A DNA stretch of 64,000 nucleotides from Silicimonas sp. (GCA_022826385.1 JAJDUZ010000027.1:1-64000); one strand, 5' to 3'. Positions 1 through 9,520 are shown, counted from the stretch's first letter. The notes: generated by a model from the letters alone, not told the origin. Made by a program: numbers and translations.

Positions 1-460
1 CCCGCCTGAGTCGAAACGGCGGCTGGAAGCCTCCGCAATGCGCCAACGACAACCAGCCGGTGATGAAAATCGCGCTTGCGGCATGATTCGCGAAGAACAT
101 CAAAAATACAAAAAGTGAACCATACAAGAATCACGCCCGCGGGCAAAGCCGAAACGGGATCACGCAATCACTGCCGAAAAAGCCGAACCCGGTCCCGGAT
201 GACGTGCCGGCATGTCAAACACCGCGTCAAAACCCGCAGAGAAAAAATTAGCCGTGGCCGGATTTCCGACGAAAACCGGGGGATAAACTGTGAACAAAAG
301 GTTAACCGCACGAGCGCGGGTGTGGCAAGGTCTCTGTTTCCGTGCCTGTGAGGCGTGTGTTTTCTGCAAGGTGAACCAGCGCCAAGCGTGCTGCCGGCGC
401 CTACTTTTGCTGGTCTTCAGGCGCTGGCGCGCAGGGCCGGTTTGAGCCCAAAGTTACCAA

Positions 461-805
461 CTATTGTTCCGAATAGATCGCAATCGCCAACCAAATCGGA
501 TAGGCGATGAATGCAGCCAAACATACTTTCCTTGACCCCACATTGTACTCTGCGGTGATCACTATCAGCGAGCAAAACGCCCAGATGAGAATAATGATAA
601 ATGGGAACTCGAAACTTCCCAACATGCCGAGGAAGCCAGCCACTGAGACTAGAATTCCCGAAAATGCGACTGTCCTTATGCTATTTCGCCAAACCGGATG
701 CTTGGGCCTGTCTTCTGTGCCGTAAATCCAAATAGCAAAATAACTCAGAATAAGTTCAAGAAGCTCTGCCACGAATGATGTCCATGCGACAATAAGGCGC
801 GCCAA
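461..805 (-). CDS. hypothetical multi-pass membrane protein (114 aa)
   Basis: Intact ORF with several hydrophobic segments; locally more AT-rich than its surroundings. Confidence 0.55.
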   Translation of the reverse strand: MARLIVAWTSFVAELLELILSYFAIWIYGTEDRPKHPVWRNSIRTVAFSGILVSVAGFLGMLGSFEFPFIIILIWAFCSLIVITAEYNVGSRKVCLAAFIAYPIWLAIAIYSEQ

Positions 806-881
806 CCACTAGTGAGCTAGTGCGACGGAATTGAGGCGAAGCCGAAAGACCACTTTGTCCCGCCTAGCGGACATCCAAACG

Positions 882-908
882 AAAAAGGCCGGAGCAATCG
901 CCCCGGCC
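882..908 (-). terminator. Rho-independent terminator downstream of rplL
   Basis: Minus strand GGCCGGGGCGATTGCTCCGGCC followed by TTTTT. Confidence 0.8.
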
Positions 909-932
909 CTTCCTGACATCTGCGAAGGTCGA

Positions 933-1316
933 TTACTTGAGTTCGACTTCGGCGCCAGCTGCTTCCAGCTTGGCTTTGATTTCTTCGGCTTCTGCCTTCG
1001 GCGCGCCTTCCTTGACGGCCTTGCCACCGGCTTCGACCAGGTCCTTGGCTTCTTTCAGGCCAAGACCGGTGATGCCGCGCACTTCCTTGATCACGTTGAT
1101 CTTCTGAGCGCCAGCCGACTTGAGGATGACGTCGAACTCGTCCTTTTCCTCAGCCGCTGCACCGCCAGCGTCGCCGCCAGCCGGGCCAGCCATCATCACA
1201 GCGCCGCCAGCAGCGGGCTCGATGCCGTATTCATCCTTCAGGATGGTTTTCAGTTCCTGTGCTTCGAGAAGCGTGAGACCCACGATCTCTTCTGCAAGTT
1301 TCTTCAGATCAGCCAT
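933..1316 (-). CDS. rplL: 50S ribosomal protein L7/L12
   Basis: [34 protein letters not shown]...[24 protein letters not shown], characteristic L7/L12. Confidence 0.98.
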   Translation of the reverse strand: MADLKKLAEEIVGLTLLEAQELKTILKDEYGIEPAAGGAVMMAGPAGGDAGGAAAEEKDEFDVILKSAGAQKINVIKEVRGITGLGLKEAKDLVEAGGKAVKEGAPKAEAEEIKAKLEAAGAEVELK

Positions 1317-1373
1317 AGTTCTGTTCCGTTTCCAAATATGTGTTCCAACGCGTGAGCTTTACCCACACAGGTC

Positions 1374-1892
1374 TCAAGCGGCTTCCGCGCGCTCTTCGAC
1401 GGTCGAGAGAATGCTTGCGATGTTCGAAGCAGGGGCGCCAATCGCACCGGCGATGTTCGAACCAGGCGCACCAATGCAGCCCACGATCGAAGCAATAAGC
1501 TCCTCACGCGACGGCATCGAGGCGACGGCTTTCACACCGGCGGCATCAAGCGCCGTATCGCCCATCGAGCCACCAAGGATGACCAGCTTGTCATTGTCCT
1601 TGGCGTACTTGTCCATGACCCGCGCCGCAGCGGTCGGGTCTTCGGAATAGGCGAATACGGTCATACCCGACAGAAGGTCAGCCATATGTTCGTTCGGCTT
1701 CCCCTGAAGGGCGATCTTGGCGAGCCTGTTCTTGGCAACGCGGACGGAGCCTTCGGCTTCGCGCATCTGCGCCCGAAGGTCCTGCATCTCGGCAACCGTG
1801 AGACCTGCGTAATGGGCTACGACCACAACGCCAGAGCTTTCGAAGATCTGGCCGAGTTCCTCGACCACTTTTTCTTTCTGGGCTCTATCCAC
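1374..1892 (-). CDS. rplJ: 50S ribosomal protein L10 (GTG start preferred)
   Basis: [36 protein letters not shown]..., L10 family; adjacent to rplL. Confidence 0.95.
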   Translation of the reverse strand: MDRAQKEKVVEELGQIFESSGVVVVAHYAGLTVAEMQDLRAQMREAEGSVRVAKNRLAKIALQGKPNEHMADLLSGMTVFAYSEDPTAAARVMDKYAKDNDKLVILGGSMGDTALDAAGVKAVASMPSREELIASIVGCIGAPGSNIAGAIGAPASNIASILSTVEERAEAA

Positions 1893-2205
1893 AGTTTCAC
1901 TCCAAGTATGGGAGGGGGACCCTCCCGGCTCATTCACGGAGGGCGACATGCCCACCGAAGAGTCCTTACGGGTCCGTCGTGAATAGCGCCGCCGGAACCC
2001 AGCGGCCCCGGAACGAATTCGTCTGTTCCCGTCTCGGGCAGGGATTATTCAAGCGCGTGCTCGAACCCACCGTCTCGGACGAAATATCCCGGGGTGAGCC
2101 GGGACGTGGCGCGTATAGAGCGAGTCGCAGCGTTTGGGAAGGGGGAATTTGAAACGGTCGCCTTTGGTACAGAGGGCCGCGCCCACCTTGTAAGCGGGCC
2201 GGGTG
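1893..2205 (-). promoter_or_regulatory. rplJ 5' leader / intergenic region with strong hairpins
   Basis: About 310 nt non-coding before rplJ; 7-bp hairpin GGGAGGG/CCCTCCC at 1910-1926 and CCGGGTG/CACCCGG at 2199-2213. Confidence 0.45.
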
Positions 2206-3714
2206 TCACCCGGTTTGTCTTGGCGGCTCGACGCCTTCCTGGCGGGATCGGTCGAGGGTCGTCCATTCGTCCAGCCACGCCCGGCCGCCCAGCGCCTCGA
2301 TGAACGGCTCAAGCTGAGCTTCGTAACGCGTCCATTTCCCAAGGCCCTTGGTATTCACCTTCTCGCGGACCTGTTCCATCGACGCGGTGGTGACAGCGTC
2401 GCTTCGCTGTTCCGGGTGCAGGCAGCGTTCGTCCCATTCAAGATCGAGAAACTCGAGAACCCGTCTGATGTTCGCTTCATGCGCCGTCACAAGCCCCTCG
2501 TACGACTGCCAACGAAACGCCGCTCCCAGCTTTTCCTCGTAATCCAGCGCAGAGTTCAAAGTCGCCCGAACCGCCACCGCCATTGATGCCCAGTCCCTTG
2601 TGAAGGGAAGTGGCGCGGAAAAATTGGTCTTCATGTTCGAAAGGCCGACATCCAAGGGATTGCGCGACATATAGACGAACTTGGCCTTGGGGAAGATGAC
2701 CGACGCAAACCCACAGTTAAGGAGGTTCATCGGTGTCTTGTCCAAAAGCATGGTGGAGCCTGCTGTTTCATCCGTCAGGTTGAAACGCCTCAGATACTCG
2801 GCCCGCACGGCGTTGATATCTTCAGGACCAATGGCATCGACCCAGTCCCAAGACTTTTGCAACTGCTTTGAGTGACAAAAGCCGTCAAGGCAGCGTTGCA
2901 GCGCGTTGGACTCGCCAAGCGTTTGAACCTTCTCGTGACAAACCAGAACGCTCTCCAGCAATGTCGTACCGGTTCGGGGCAACCCGACCACGAATACGAT
3001 ATTTGGACCTTCATCTTGCGCCAATTCCGGCCGTGCGCCCTGAAACGTCTCTTTCTGCCGGGTAACAATTTCTTCCAGTTTCCGCGCGTCGAGTTCCTGC
3101 TCTCCGAACTCTTTCGAGCGTTCGAACAACATCATCGCTTGATCAAGGTCGCCGGCCCTTTCTTCGATCTTGGCCAACAGATTGTACGCTTCCGCAAATT
3201 CGTCGTTCGTCATGCGGCCTGTCTCGGCACGTTTGCGCAAAGCGACGATCTCTTTGGCACCTCTCTTGAACGGCTTTACACGATCCAGCATCGTCAGTGC
3301 TTGCAAGTCGTTTGGATCGTATTTCAGGCACTTCATCGCGCATTTGCGAACGGCATCCCGGTCACCGAATGACAACCACATGCTGGCAAGTTTGCGCCAT
3401 GCCAGCGGGTTGGTCTTCAGCGATGTGGCGATCGAGGTCATCAGCTCAAGCGCTTTCTTCTGGTCGCCCAACTGCCAATAACAGGTCGCCATGTCGTTCA
3501 CCAAATCAGGATCAGGCCCGAGACGCTCGCGAAGACGCAACAAGACTTGCAACGCAACGCTGAAGCTGCGGTGATTGAACATACGCCCGATTTCAGGCCG
3601 CGCCTGGGCATAGGTGGCGACGTTCAAGATGGCGCCGCTGACTGTCTGTTGTTTTGCAAGCATTCTTGGACAACCCGCCTGATTGCGTTGGGCCAAGATA
3701 TACAAACTGACCAC
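2206..3714 (-). CDS. TPR-containing sulfotransferase family protein
   Basis: N-terminal TPR-like repeats; sulfotransferase PAPS-binding signature VGLPRTGTTLLESVL and later SRNPLDVGLS. Confidence 0.85.
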   Translation of the reverse strand: MVSLYILAQRNQAGCPRMLAKQQTVSGAILNVATYAQARPEIGRMFNHRSFSVALQVLLRLRERLGPDPDLVNDMATCYWQLGDQKKALELMTSIATSLKTNPLAWRKLASMWLSFGDRDAVRKCAMKCLKYDPNDLQALTMLDRVKPFKRGAKEIVALRKRAETGRMTNDEFAEAYNLLAKIEERAGDLDQAMMLFERSKEFGEQELDARKLEEIVTRQKETFQGARPELAQDEGPNIVFVVGLPRTGTTLLESVLVCHEKVQTLGESNALQRCLDGFCHSKQLQKSWDWVDAIGPEDINAVRAEYLRRFNLTDETAGSTMLLDKTPMNLLNCGFASVIFPKAKFVYMSRNPLDVGLSNMKTNFSAPLPFTRDWASMAVAVRATLNSALDYEEKLGAAFRWQSYEGLVTAHEANIRRVLEFLDLEWDERCLHPEQRSDAVTTASMEQVREKVNTKGLGKWTRYEAQLEPFIEALGGRAWLDEWTTLDRSRQEGVEPPRQTG

Positions 3715-3842
3715 ATAATTGTCCCGTGGTTTTCCGAATTGAGATGGGTCGCAAAATATCCGAAGAATTGACCGTCAATGTGTTTAAGAACCAACAAGTC
3801 AGTTCCTATCTACAAAGCCAGTCACACCAGGAAGGATCACCC

Positions 3843-4223
3843 ATGAAGACTGCCAAAGATTTCCTTGAAGAAGCAAACGCCGTCGTCCCCAAGATCTCGG
3901 CCGAGGACGGGATCGCCAAACATGCCGCCGGCAACACCGTGTTCGTCGATGTCCGCGACGCCACCAGCATTGCCGAAAGTGGAACGATTGCAGGCGCTCA
4001 GCGCGTTCCGCGCGGCATGATCGAGTTCATGGCCGACCCTGCTTTCGAAGCGTTCTATAACCCCGCATTGCAGAAAGACGCCGACCTCGTGCTGATCTGC
4101 GGTGCCGGTGGTCAGGCCGCGCTTGCCGGGAAAACGCTGAAAGAGATGGGCTATCAGAACGTCTCGAATGTCGGCGGGTTCAGCGCGTGGAAGGACGCGG
4201 GCGGACCGACCGAAGCGGGTTAA
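3843..4223 (+). CDS. rhodanese-like domain protein
   Basis: MKTAKDFLEEANAVVPKISAEDGIAKHAAGNTVFVDVRDATSIAESGTIAGAQRVPRG...LICGAGGQAALAGKTL. Confidence 0.9.
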   Translation: MKTAKDFLEEANAVVPKISAEDGIAKHAAGNTVFVDVRDATSIAESGTIAGAQRVPRGMIEFMADPAFEAFYNPALQKDADLVLICGAGGQAALAGKTLKEMGYQNVSNVGGFSAWKDAGGPTEAG

Positions 4224-5482
4224 CGGAAACTCGCGTAAGGAATGTACCTGACAGGAGTGCCGGGCGTGACATGCAGTGCCCCGTCCGGCAACTCCACCAC
4301 CCCATCCGCCCACGCGAGGCCAGAGATACGGCCCGATCCTTCCGAGTGAAAAACCTTAACAGAGCCATCACTTAGCATTCGGGCGCGCAGGTACTCCCGC
4401 CGCCCGGGCTTCTTCTGCTTCTCGAACGCCGCCGGCACCATGAACCCCTGCGGCACATGCCAGCCCTCGCCGCCGAGGACGCCGAAAGCGGGGCGGGCAA
4501 AGATTAACGTGCAGATCAGCGCCGCGACCGGGTTGCCGGGCAGGCCGAACACCGGCACGCCCTCCCAAACGCCCAGCGCCAACGGCCGCCCCGGTTTCAA
4601 AGCAATCCGCCAATCCCCCCGCACCCCTGCCTCACCAAGCAAGGCCGAGACATGGTCTTCATCCCCCGCCGAAGCGCCGCCCGAGGTCAGGATCACGTCG
4701 CAGTTTTCGACGCCCTTGTTCAAACGCGCGCGCAAGACATCACGGTCGTCCGGCACGTGGCCGAGGTCGACAGGGGTCATCCTCCAGTCCTCGACCAACG
4801 AGAGCAGCATCGGGCGGTTGGCGTCATAGGTGCGGGTCGGATCCGTGGTTTCTTCCGGCGCGGCAAGCTCGTCCCCGGTCGACAGCACACCGATCCTCAG
4901 CCGCTGGAACGCCGAGACATGTGTCACGCCAGTCGCGCTGAGCAGGGCCAACTCGGCGGGGCCAAGACGCGTCCCGGCGGCGAGAGCGACGTCGCCAGCC
5001 TCTACATCCTCCCCGGCCTTGCGCGCGTTCGCGCCCTGCCGGATCGGACCTTCAAACGCAATCCGTTCACCGTCCGACGTGACGTCTTCTTCAAGCACCA
5101 CCGTGTCCACACCGGCAGGCAGCACAGCGCCGGTCAGAATGCGGATGGCGTGACCAGCGGGAACCGTGCTGTCAAATGGCGCACCTGCCGCCGCTCGGCC
5201 GTCGACCAAGGGCAACTCCTGGTCTCCGTCACCCGTCGAGGCATGGGCGAAGCCGTACCCGTCGACAGCCGAGTTGGCGGCTGGCGGGTTTGAGCGAACG
5301 GCAACGGCCTCGGTCGCCAAGACCCGACCCAACGCGCCGTGCACATGCACGTTGTCTCGACCGACGACACAGGTCAGCCGTTCCTTCAGCCGCGCCAACG
5401 CGTCGTCCACCGGGGTCCAGTCGACGCCCGGCGGCAAGGCAAAACAGTCGTTCTTCAGGCGAGGCGGTTTCAAGTCCGACAT
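4220..5482 (-). CDS. moeA: molybdopterin molybdotransferase MoeA
   Basis: VLSTGDEL, ILTSGGASAGDEDHV, GLPGNPVAAL motifs. Confidence 0.95.
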   Translation of the reverse strand: MSDLKPPRLKNDCFALPPGVDWTPVDDALARLKERLTCVVGRDNVHVHGALGRVLATEAVAVRSNPPAANSAVDGYGFAHASTGDGDQELPLVDGRAAAGAPFDSTVPAGHAIRILTGAVLPAGVDTVVLEEDVTSDGERIAFEGPIRQGANARKAGEDVEAGDVALAAGTRLGPAELALLSATGVTHVSAFQRLRIGVLSTGDELAAPEETTDPTRTYDANRPMLLSLVEDWRMTPVDLGHVPDDRDVLRARLNKGVENCDVILTSGGASAGDEDHVSALLGEAGVRGDWRIALKPGRPLALGVWEGVPVFGLPGNPVAALICTLIFARPAFGVLGGEGWHVPQGFMVPAAFEKQKKPGRREYLRARMLSDGSVKVFHSEGSGRISGLAWADGVVELPDGALHVTPGTPVRYIPYASFR

Positions 5483-6321
5483 GCGGCGTCCTGCAATTCT
5501 TGCTCGTAACCCAGCCCGAAGATCCATCCTTCTTCGGGTGCGTCAACCGCAAGCATCGCTGCCAGACGGTCTTCAGGCAAGCCCGCAAGAGCCCGCGTCA
5601 GCAGCCGCACTTGCGCCCGATCCCGGATCTCATCCTTTTGGTCGCGGACGATCCCGTCGATCAGTGTGGGCCAGATTTCGACAAGCAGCACCGGCGCTTC
5701 GTTTTGTTGAAAAGGCCACACTGCTACATCCTGAGGAAACTCCAAACGCAACGACTGCAGCGCCGCTATCCCCGTCATCACCTGACCGCCGACGGCGCCT
5801 GCCCCGCCCATCTGCCAGCAAGTGAAGGCCCCTTGGGCCCTCTGCTCGGCAACACGCCTTTCGGATTGACCGTGGTCCCGGCGGTCGAGACCCTTTCTTG
5901 GCAAATGGGGAATGTCGTGCTTAAGCGCGTTGAACCAGAATGGCCCAACGCCGGGAAAAAGCGCATTGATCTCGCCGGCCAGGGCAAAGCGGTTGTTGCT
6001 GTTGGGCATATCGATCAGGTGCTCGTGCAGATAGGCCCAAACTTCGAATGGGTCATCTGTGCCTGTCAGGCCGCGGGCAAATCCGGTTGGATAACCGAAC
6101 GGGAAATCGAATGCCGCCAACAGCCGGCGACCGGCCAAAATCTCGGACGCGAAGAGCTTGCGGAGCCAATCTACGGCCAGCGGACGGTTGCGGAAGTAGA
6201 GCGGTTCCTGCTCGACGCCATCCAGCACGGCCCCGGCCCAAATGGCATCCTTGCGTGGTCTCGGTCCTGTATCGTTGCCGGAAGACCAGTCGACGACCAC
6301 AAAACTATCGAACGGCTTCAC
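5470..6321 (-). CDS. uncharacterised protein in the molybdenum-cofactor operon (VVVDWS N-terminus)
   Basis: Intact 283-aa ORF overlapping moeA (13 nt) and mobB (4 nt). Confidence 0.8.
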   Translation of the reverse strand: MKPFDSFVVVDWSSGNDTGPRPRKDAIWAGAVLDGVEQEPLYFRNRPLAVDWLRKLFASEILAGRRLLAAFDFPFGYPTGFARGLTGTDDPFEVWAYLHEHLIDMPNSNNRFALAGEINALFPGVGPFWFNALKHDIPHLPRKGLDRRDHGQSERRVAEQRAQGAFTCWQMGGAGAVGGQVMTGIAALQSLRLEFPQDVAVWPFQQNEAPVLLVEIWPTLIDGIVRDQKDEIRDRAQVRLLTRALAGLPEDRLAAMLAVDAPEEGWIFGLGYEQELQDAACRT

Positions 6322-6812
6322 AGATTCAGCTCGCCCGCGATGAAATCAGCTATCGCCACAGTATCGTCCAAGTGAAACGTCGGCCTTCCCTCGACCGCAG
6401 CACCACTGTCCGAAGCGATTGCGCGAATGGATGTGTCATCCGGCGCAATCAACGGCGAGCCGGTTTCTGCCCGGTGTGCTTCGACTTTCGGATGGCGGTC
6501 CCGTTTGAAACCTTCGATCAGCACCAGGTCGACCGGCGCGAGTTTCGACAGCAATTCATCCAGTGTCGCCTCTTCGGTGTCGCGGTGCTCGTGCATCAGG
6601 GCCCACCGTTTGCGCGACGAAAGCAGTACCTGATGGGCGCCCGCTTCGCGGTGGCGATAGCTGTCCTTGCCCTTGTGATCGACGTCGAACACATGATGCG
6701 CGTGCTTGACGGTCGAGACGCGCAGACCCCGGGCCGTGAACTCGGCCACGAGCCGTTCCATCAGGCCAGTCTTGCCGGAGTTCTTCCAACCGGTGACACC
6801 CCAGACGTTCAT
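6318..6812 (-). CDS. mobB: molybdopterin-guanine dinucleotide biosynthesis protein B
   Basis: MNVWGVTGWKNSGKTGLMERL P-loop, STVKHAHH, LIEGFK motifs. Confidence 0.93.
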   Translation of the reverse strand: MNVWGVTGWKNSGKTGLMERLVAEFTARGLRVSTVKHAHHVFDVDHKGKDSYRHREAGAHQVLLSSRKRWALMHEHRDTEEATLDELLSKLAPVDLVLIEGFKRDRHPKVEAHRAETGSPLIAPDDTSIRAIASDSGAAVEGRPTFHLDDTVAIADFIAGELNL

Positions 6813-7411
6813 GCCTGCTCCATCAGTCTTTGCGCCTCGGCCAGGTCTTCGGGCGTGTTCACGTTGAAGAACGGATCGAACCCCACAACCGGGAAGGACG
6901 CCATCGCCGTGCCATGGCTGTCGGTCCATTGCACGACTTTGCGCACACCATCGGTCAGCGCGTGGCGCAGATCACCGCGCAAGGCCGTCGGCCAAAGGCC
7001 GAAGGTCGGGTGCCGGCCATTCTCGGTTTTCGCCAAGGCGATTGGCTTGCCTTGGGTTTCAGCGGCGAGTTGCAGGCAGGGCACGAGGTCTGACGGGAAG
7101 AACGGCGTATCGGCAGCGGCCGTGACGATGTGCGATGCGCCTTGTTCCGCGGCCCAATCAAGACCGGCGAGGACACCGGCCAGTGGCCCTGCAAAGCCTT
7201 CAATGCTGTCAGCCAATACGGGCAGCCCTAGGGCATCAAAGCGCGCGGGGTCGCCATTGGCGTTCAGTGCCAAACCTTCGACCTGAGGCGACAAGCGGTC
7301 GATCACCAAATCAAGGAGTGTCCGATCCCCCAGCCGTAGCAAGCCCTTGTCGCCGCCGCCCATCCGGGTGGCCTGCCCGCCCGCAAGGATTACACCAAGA
7401 GGGGCCGTCAT
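6809..7411 (-). CDS. mobA: molybdenum cofactor guanylyltransferase MobA
   Basis: MTAPLGVILAGGQATRMGGGDKGLLRLG nucleotidyltransferase motif; 4-nt overlap with mobB. Confidence 0.93.
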   Translation of the reverse strand: MTAPLGVILAGGQATRMGGGDKGLLRLGDRTLLDLVIDRLSPQVEGLALNANGDPARFDALGLPVLADSIEGFAGPLAGVLAGLDWAAEQGASHIVTAAADTPFFPSDLVPCLQLAAETQGKPIALAKTENGRHPTFGLWPTALRGDLRHALTDGVRKVVQWTDSHGTAMASFPVVGFDPFFNVNTPEDLAEAQRLMEQA

Positions 7412-7554
7412 GCTGTCCACCGATATTTGGCTGCATCGCCGGTCCTGCCATCCGGGAAAACGGCATCCGGCGCGACCGCCACAACCCGGCACCCAAACGC
7501 ACAGTCATAGATGATGCCGACGCGAGTGGCCGAAAGTGCTCCGTCGTCTCTCAC
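7408..7554 (-). CDS. small 48-aa ORF (GTG start) between fdhD and mobA, absent from supplied ORF track
   Basis: VRDDGALSATRVGIIYDCAFGCRVVAVAPDAVFPDGRTGDAAKYRWTA*; GTGA overlap with fdhD stop and ATGA overlap with mobA start. Confidence 0.6.
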   Translation of the reverse strand: MRDDGALSATRVGIIYDCAFGCRVVAVAPDAVFPDGRTGDAAKYRWTA

Positions 7555-8432
7555 GCATCCGCCCCTTTGCGCCGATGCTTCCGGTCTTCGCTGGCGACAT
7601 GGGCGGGGTCGACGTCGCGCACCAACCTCTCTTCCCCGGCAAGGCAGGTGAAGCGCTGGCCGCGCATGCGCCCGATCACCGTCAGTCCAACCTCGCGCGC
7701 GATGTCAACGCCCCAAGCCGTGAAGCCCGAGCGGCTAGCAAGGACGGGGATGCCCATATGTGCACACTTGATCACCATCTCCGAGGTCAGCCGCCCCGTG
7801 GTGTAAAGGATCTTATCGTCGCCCGAGACCCCTTCCGACAGCATCCAACCCGCGATCTTGTCGACGGCGTTGTGACGCCCGACATCCTCCATGTAGACCA
7901 GTGGCCGGTCCTGATGGCACAGCACCGTTCCATGGATCGCACCAGCTTCCAGATAGAGCGAAGGCGTCTTGTTGATCGTTGCGGCCAGCGCATACAGCCA
8001 CGATGTGCGAACAGATGTCTGGGGCAGCGTCAGACCGTCCAACCCCTCCATCATGTCCCCGAACACTGTGCCGACGGCGCATCCACTGGTGCGCGTTTTC
8101 TTCTTCAGCTTCTCTTCGTAAACGGTTTCGCCATCGGTTCGGACCACAACTGTTTCAAGATCGTCGTCATAGTCGACGCCCTTGATTGTCTCGTCGTCCG
8201 ACAGCATCCCCTGATTCTTCAGGAACCCCAGCGCCAGATACTCGGGGTAATCGCCAATCGTCATTGCCGTGACAATTTCCTGGCCGTTCAGGAAAATCGT
8301 CAGCGGGCGTTCCTCGACCACCGAGATCGTCTGTTCGGCGCCGGTTTCGTCAAACCCCGTGACAGATCGCGTCAGTCGACCCGCCTTGGGGTCGGGTGCA
8401 ATCAGATAGTGATCGGTGTCATCACGCGACAT
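7551..8432 (-). CDS. fdhD: formate dehydrogenase accessory sulfurtransferase FdhD
   Basis: EERPLTIFLNGQEIVTAMTIGDYPEYLALGFL...EDVGRHNAVDKI...LTSEMVIKCAHMGIPVLASRS. Confidence 0.93.
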   Translation of the reverse strand: MSRDDTDHYLIAPDPKAGRLTRSVTGFDETGAEQTISVVEERPLTIFLNGQEIVTAMTIGDYPEYLALGFLKNQGMLSDDETIKGVDYDDDLETVVVRTDGETVYEEKLKKKTRTSGCAVGTVFGDMMEGLDGLTLPQTSVRTSWLYALAATINKTPSLYLEAGAIHGTVLCHQDRPLVYMEDVGRHNAVDKIAGWMLSEGVSGDDKILYTTGRLTSEMVIKCAHMGIPVLASRSGFTAWGVDIAREVGLTVIGRMRGQRFTCLAGEERLVRDVDPAHVASEDRKHRRKGADA

Positions 8433-8489
8433 GATTTGTATCCCTGAACGGCCTGCGCTAGGCGTCACTCAAGAGACTAGGGCGAGCCA

Positions 8490-9188
8490 ATGGCCTCCAC
8501 CACCCGAAATTCCGCTTTTCGCCAGGGCGTTCTGGCGGGCCTGCCGTTCCTGCTGATCGGCGTGCCCTTCGCTGTTCTCTTTGGGGTGGTCGCGACAGAA
8601 GCCGGTTTGAACGTGGCACAGACCATCGGGTTCTCGCTGTTGGTCATCGCGGGCGCCTCGCAGTTCACGGCGATCCAGTTGATGACCGAGAACGCCCCGG
8701 TGCTGATCGTGATCACAGCGGCCTTGGCGGTGAACCTGCGTATGGCAATGTATTCGGCCAGCCTGCAGCCGCATCTGGGAGAAGCGAGCTTCGGGCAACG
8801 CGCTTTGGCGGCTTACCTGAATGTCGATGCCAGCTATGCGCTTGGCATCCAGAAGTTCGAAGAAGAACCGGATTGGCCCGTGATCGACAAGCTGATGTAT
8901 TTCTGCGGTACGATGCTGTTCATGTTCCCGCTTTGGGTCATCGGGACATGGGTCGGCGCACTGACCGGAGACGCTTTACCGGAAAGCCTGGACCTGGATT
9001 TTGCCATGCCGATCATGTTCCTTGCGCTGACCGCGCCCATGATCAAGACGCTGGCCCATCTAGCGGCCGCCATCACATCGGTGATCGGGGCGTTGCTGCT
9101 GTCGTTTCTGCCCTCGGGCATCGGCCTGTTGATCGCGGCGATGATCGCGATGGCCGTTGGCGCCGAGATCGAACGGAGGCGCGCGTGA
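8490..9188 (+). CDS. azlC: AzlC family branched-chain amino acid exporter subunit
   Basis: FRQGVLAGLPFLLIGVPFAVLFGVVATEAGL...GASQFTAIQL; paired with AzlD-like gene. Confidence 0.88.
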   Translation: MASTTRNSAFRQGVLAGLPFLLIGVPFAVLFGVVATEAGLNVAQTIGFSLLVIAGASQFTAIQLMTENAPVLIVITAALAVNLRMAMYSASLQPHLGEASFGQRALAAYLNVDASYALGIQKFEEEPDWPVIDKLMYFCGTMLFMFPLWVIGTWVGALTGDALPESLDLDFAMPIMFLALTAPMIKTLAHLAAAITSVIGALLLSFLPSGIGLLIAAMIAMAVGAEIERRRA

Positions 9189-9520
9189 CCTACTCTGCCA
9201 CGACACTCTGGACCATCGTGCTGATCCTTGGGGTCGGCACCTATTTGATCCGCTTTTCGTTCCTTGGCTTGGTCGGAAATCGAAAGATGCCCGATTGGGT
9301 CTTGCGACACCTGCGCTATACACCCGTGGCGATTCTGCCCGGTCTTGTCGCGCCGCTGGTCATGTGGCCGGAAGCAACGGGCGGAGAGCCGGATGCCATC
9401 CGTTTCGCAGCCGCAGCCGTTACCTTGATCGTTGCATGGTGGTGGAAGAACATGTTGGCCGGCGCCGGTGCGGGCGCCGTGACACTAACAATTCTTGTGT
9501 GGCTTGCCGGCGCAACGTGA
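9185..9520 (+). CDS. azlD: AzlD domain-containing protein (GTG start)
   Basis: VTYSATTLWTIVLILGVGTYLIRFSFLGLVGNRKMPDWVLRHLRYTPVAILPGLVAPLV; 4-nt GTGA overlap with azlC. Confidence 0.85.
   Translation: MTYSATTLWTIVLILGVGTYLIRFSFLGLVGNRKMPDWVLRHLRYTPVAILPGLVAPLVMWPEATGGEPDAIRFAAAAVTLIVAWWWKNMLAGAGAGAVTLTILVWLAGAT

Noticed and set aside
76-369. Small ORFs at the left edge (76..351 + and 160..369 -)
   Set aside because: Low-complexity, mutually overlapping frames with no coding signature; region looks intergenic.
5176-6375. 399-aa + strand ORF over moeA/orf283
   Set aside because: Pro/Arg-rich shadow ORF with no motifs; conflicts with the moco operon.
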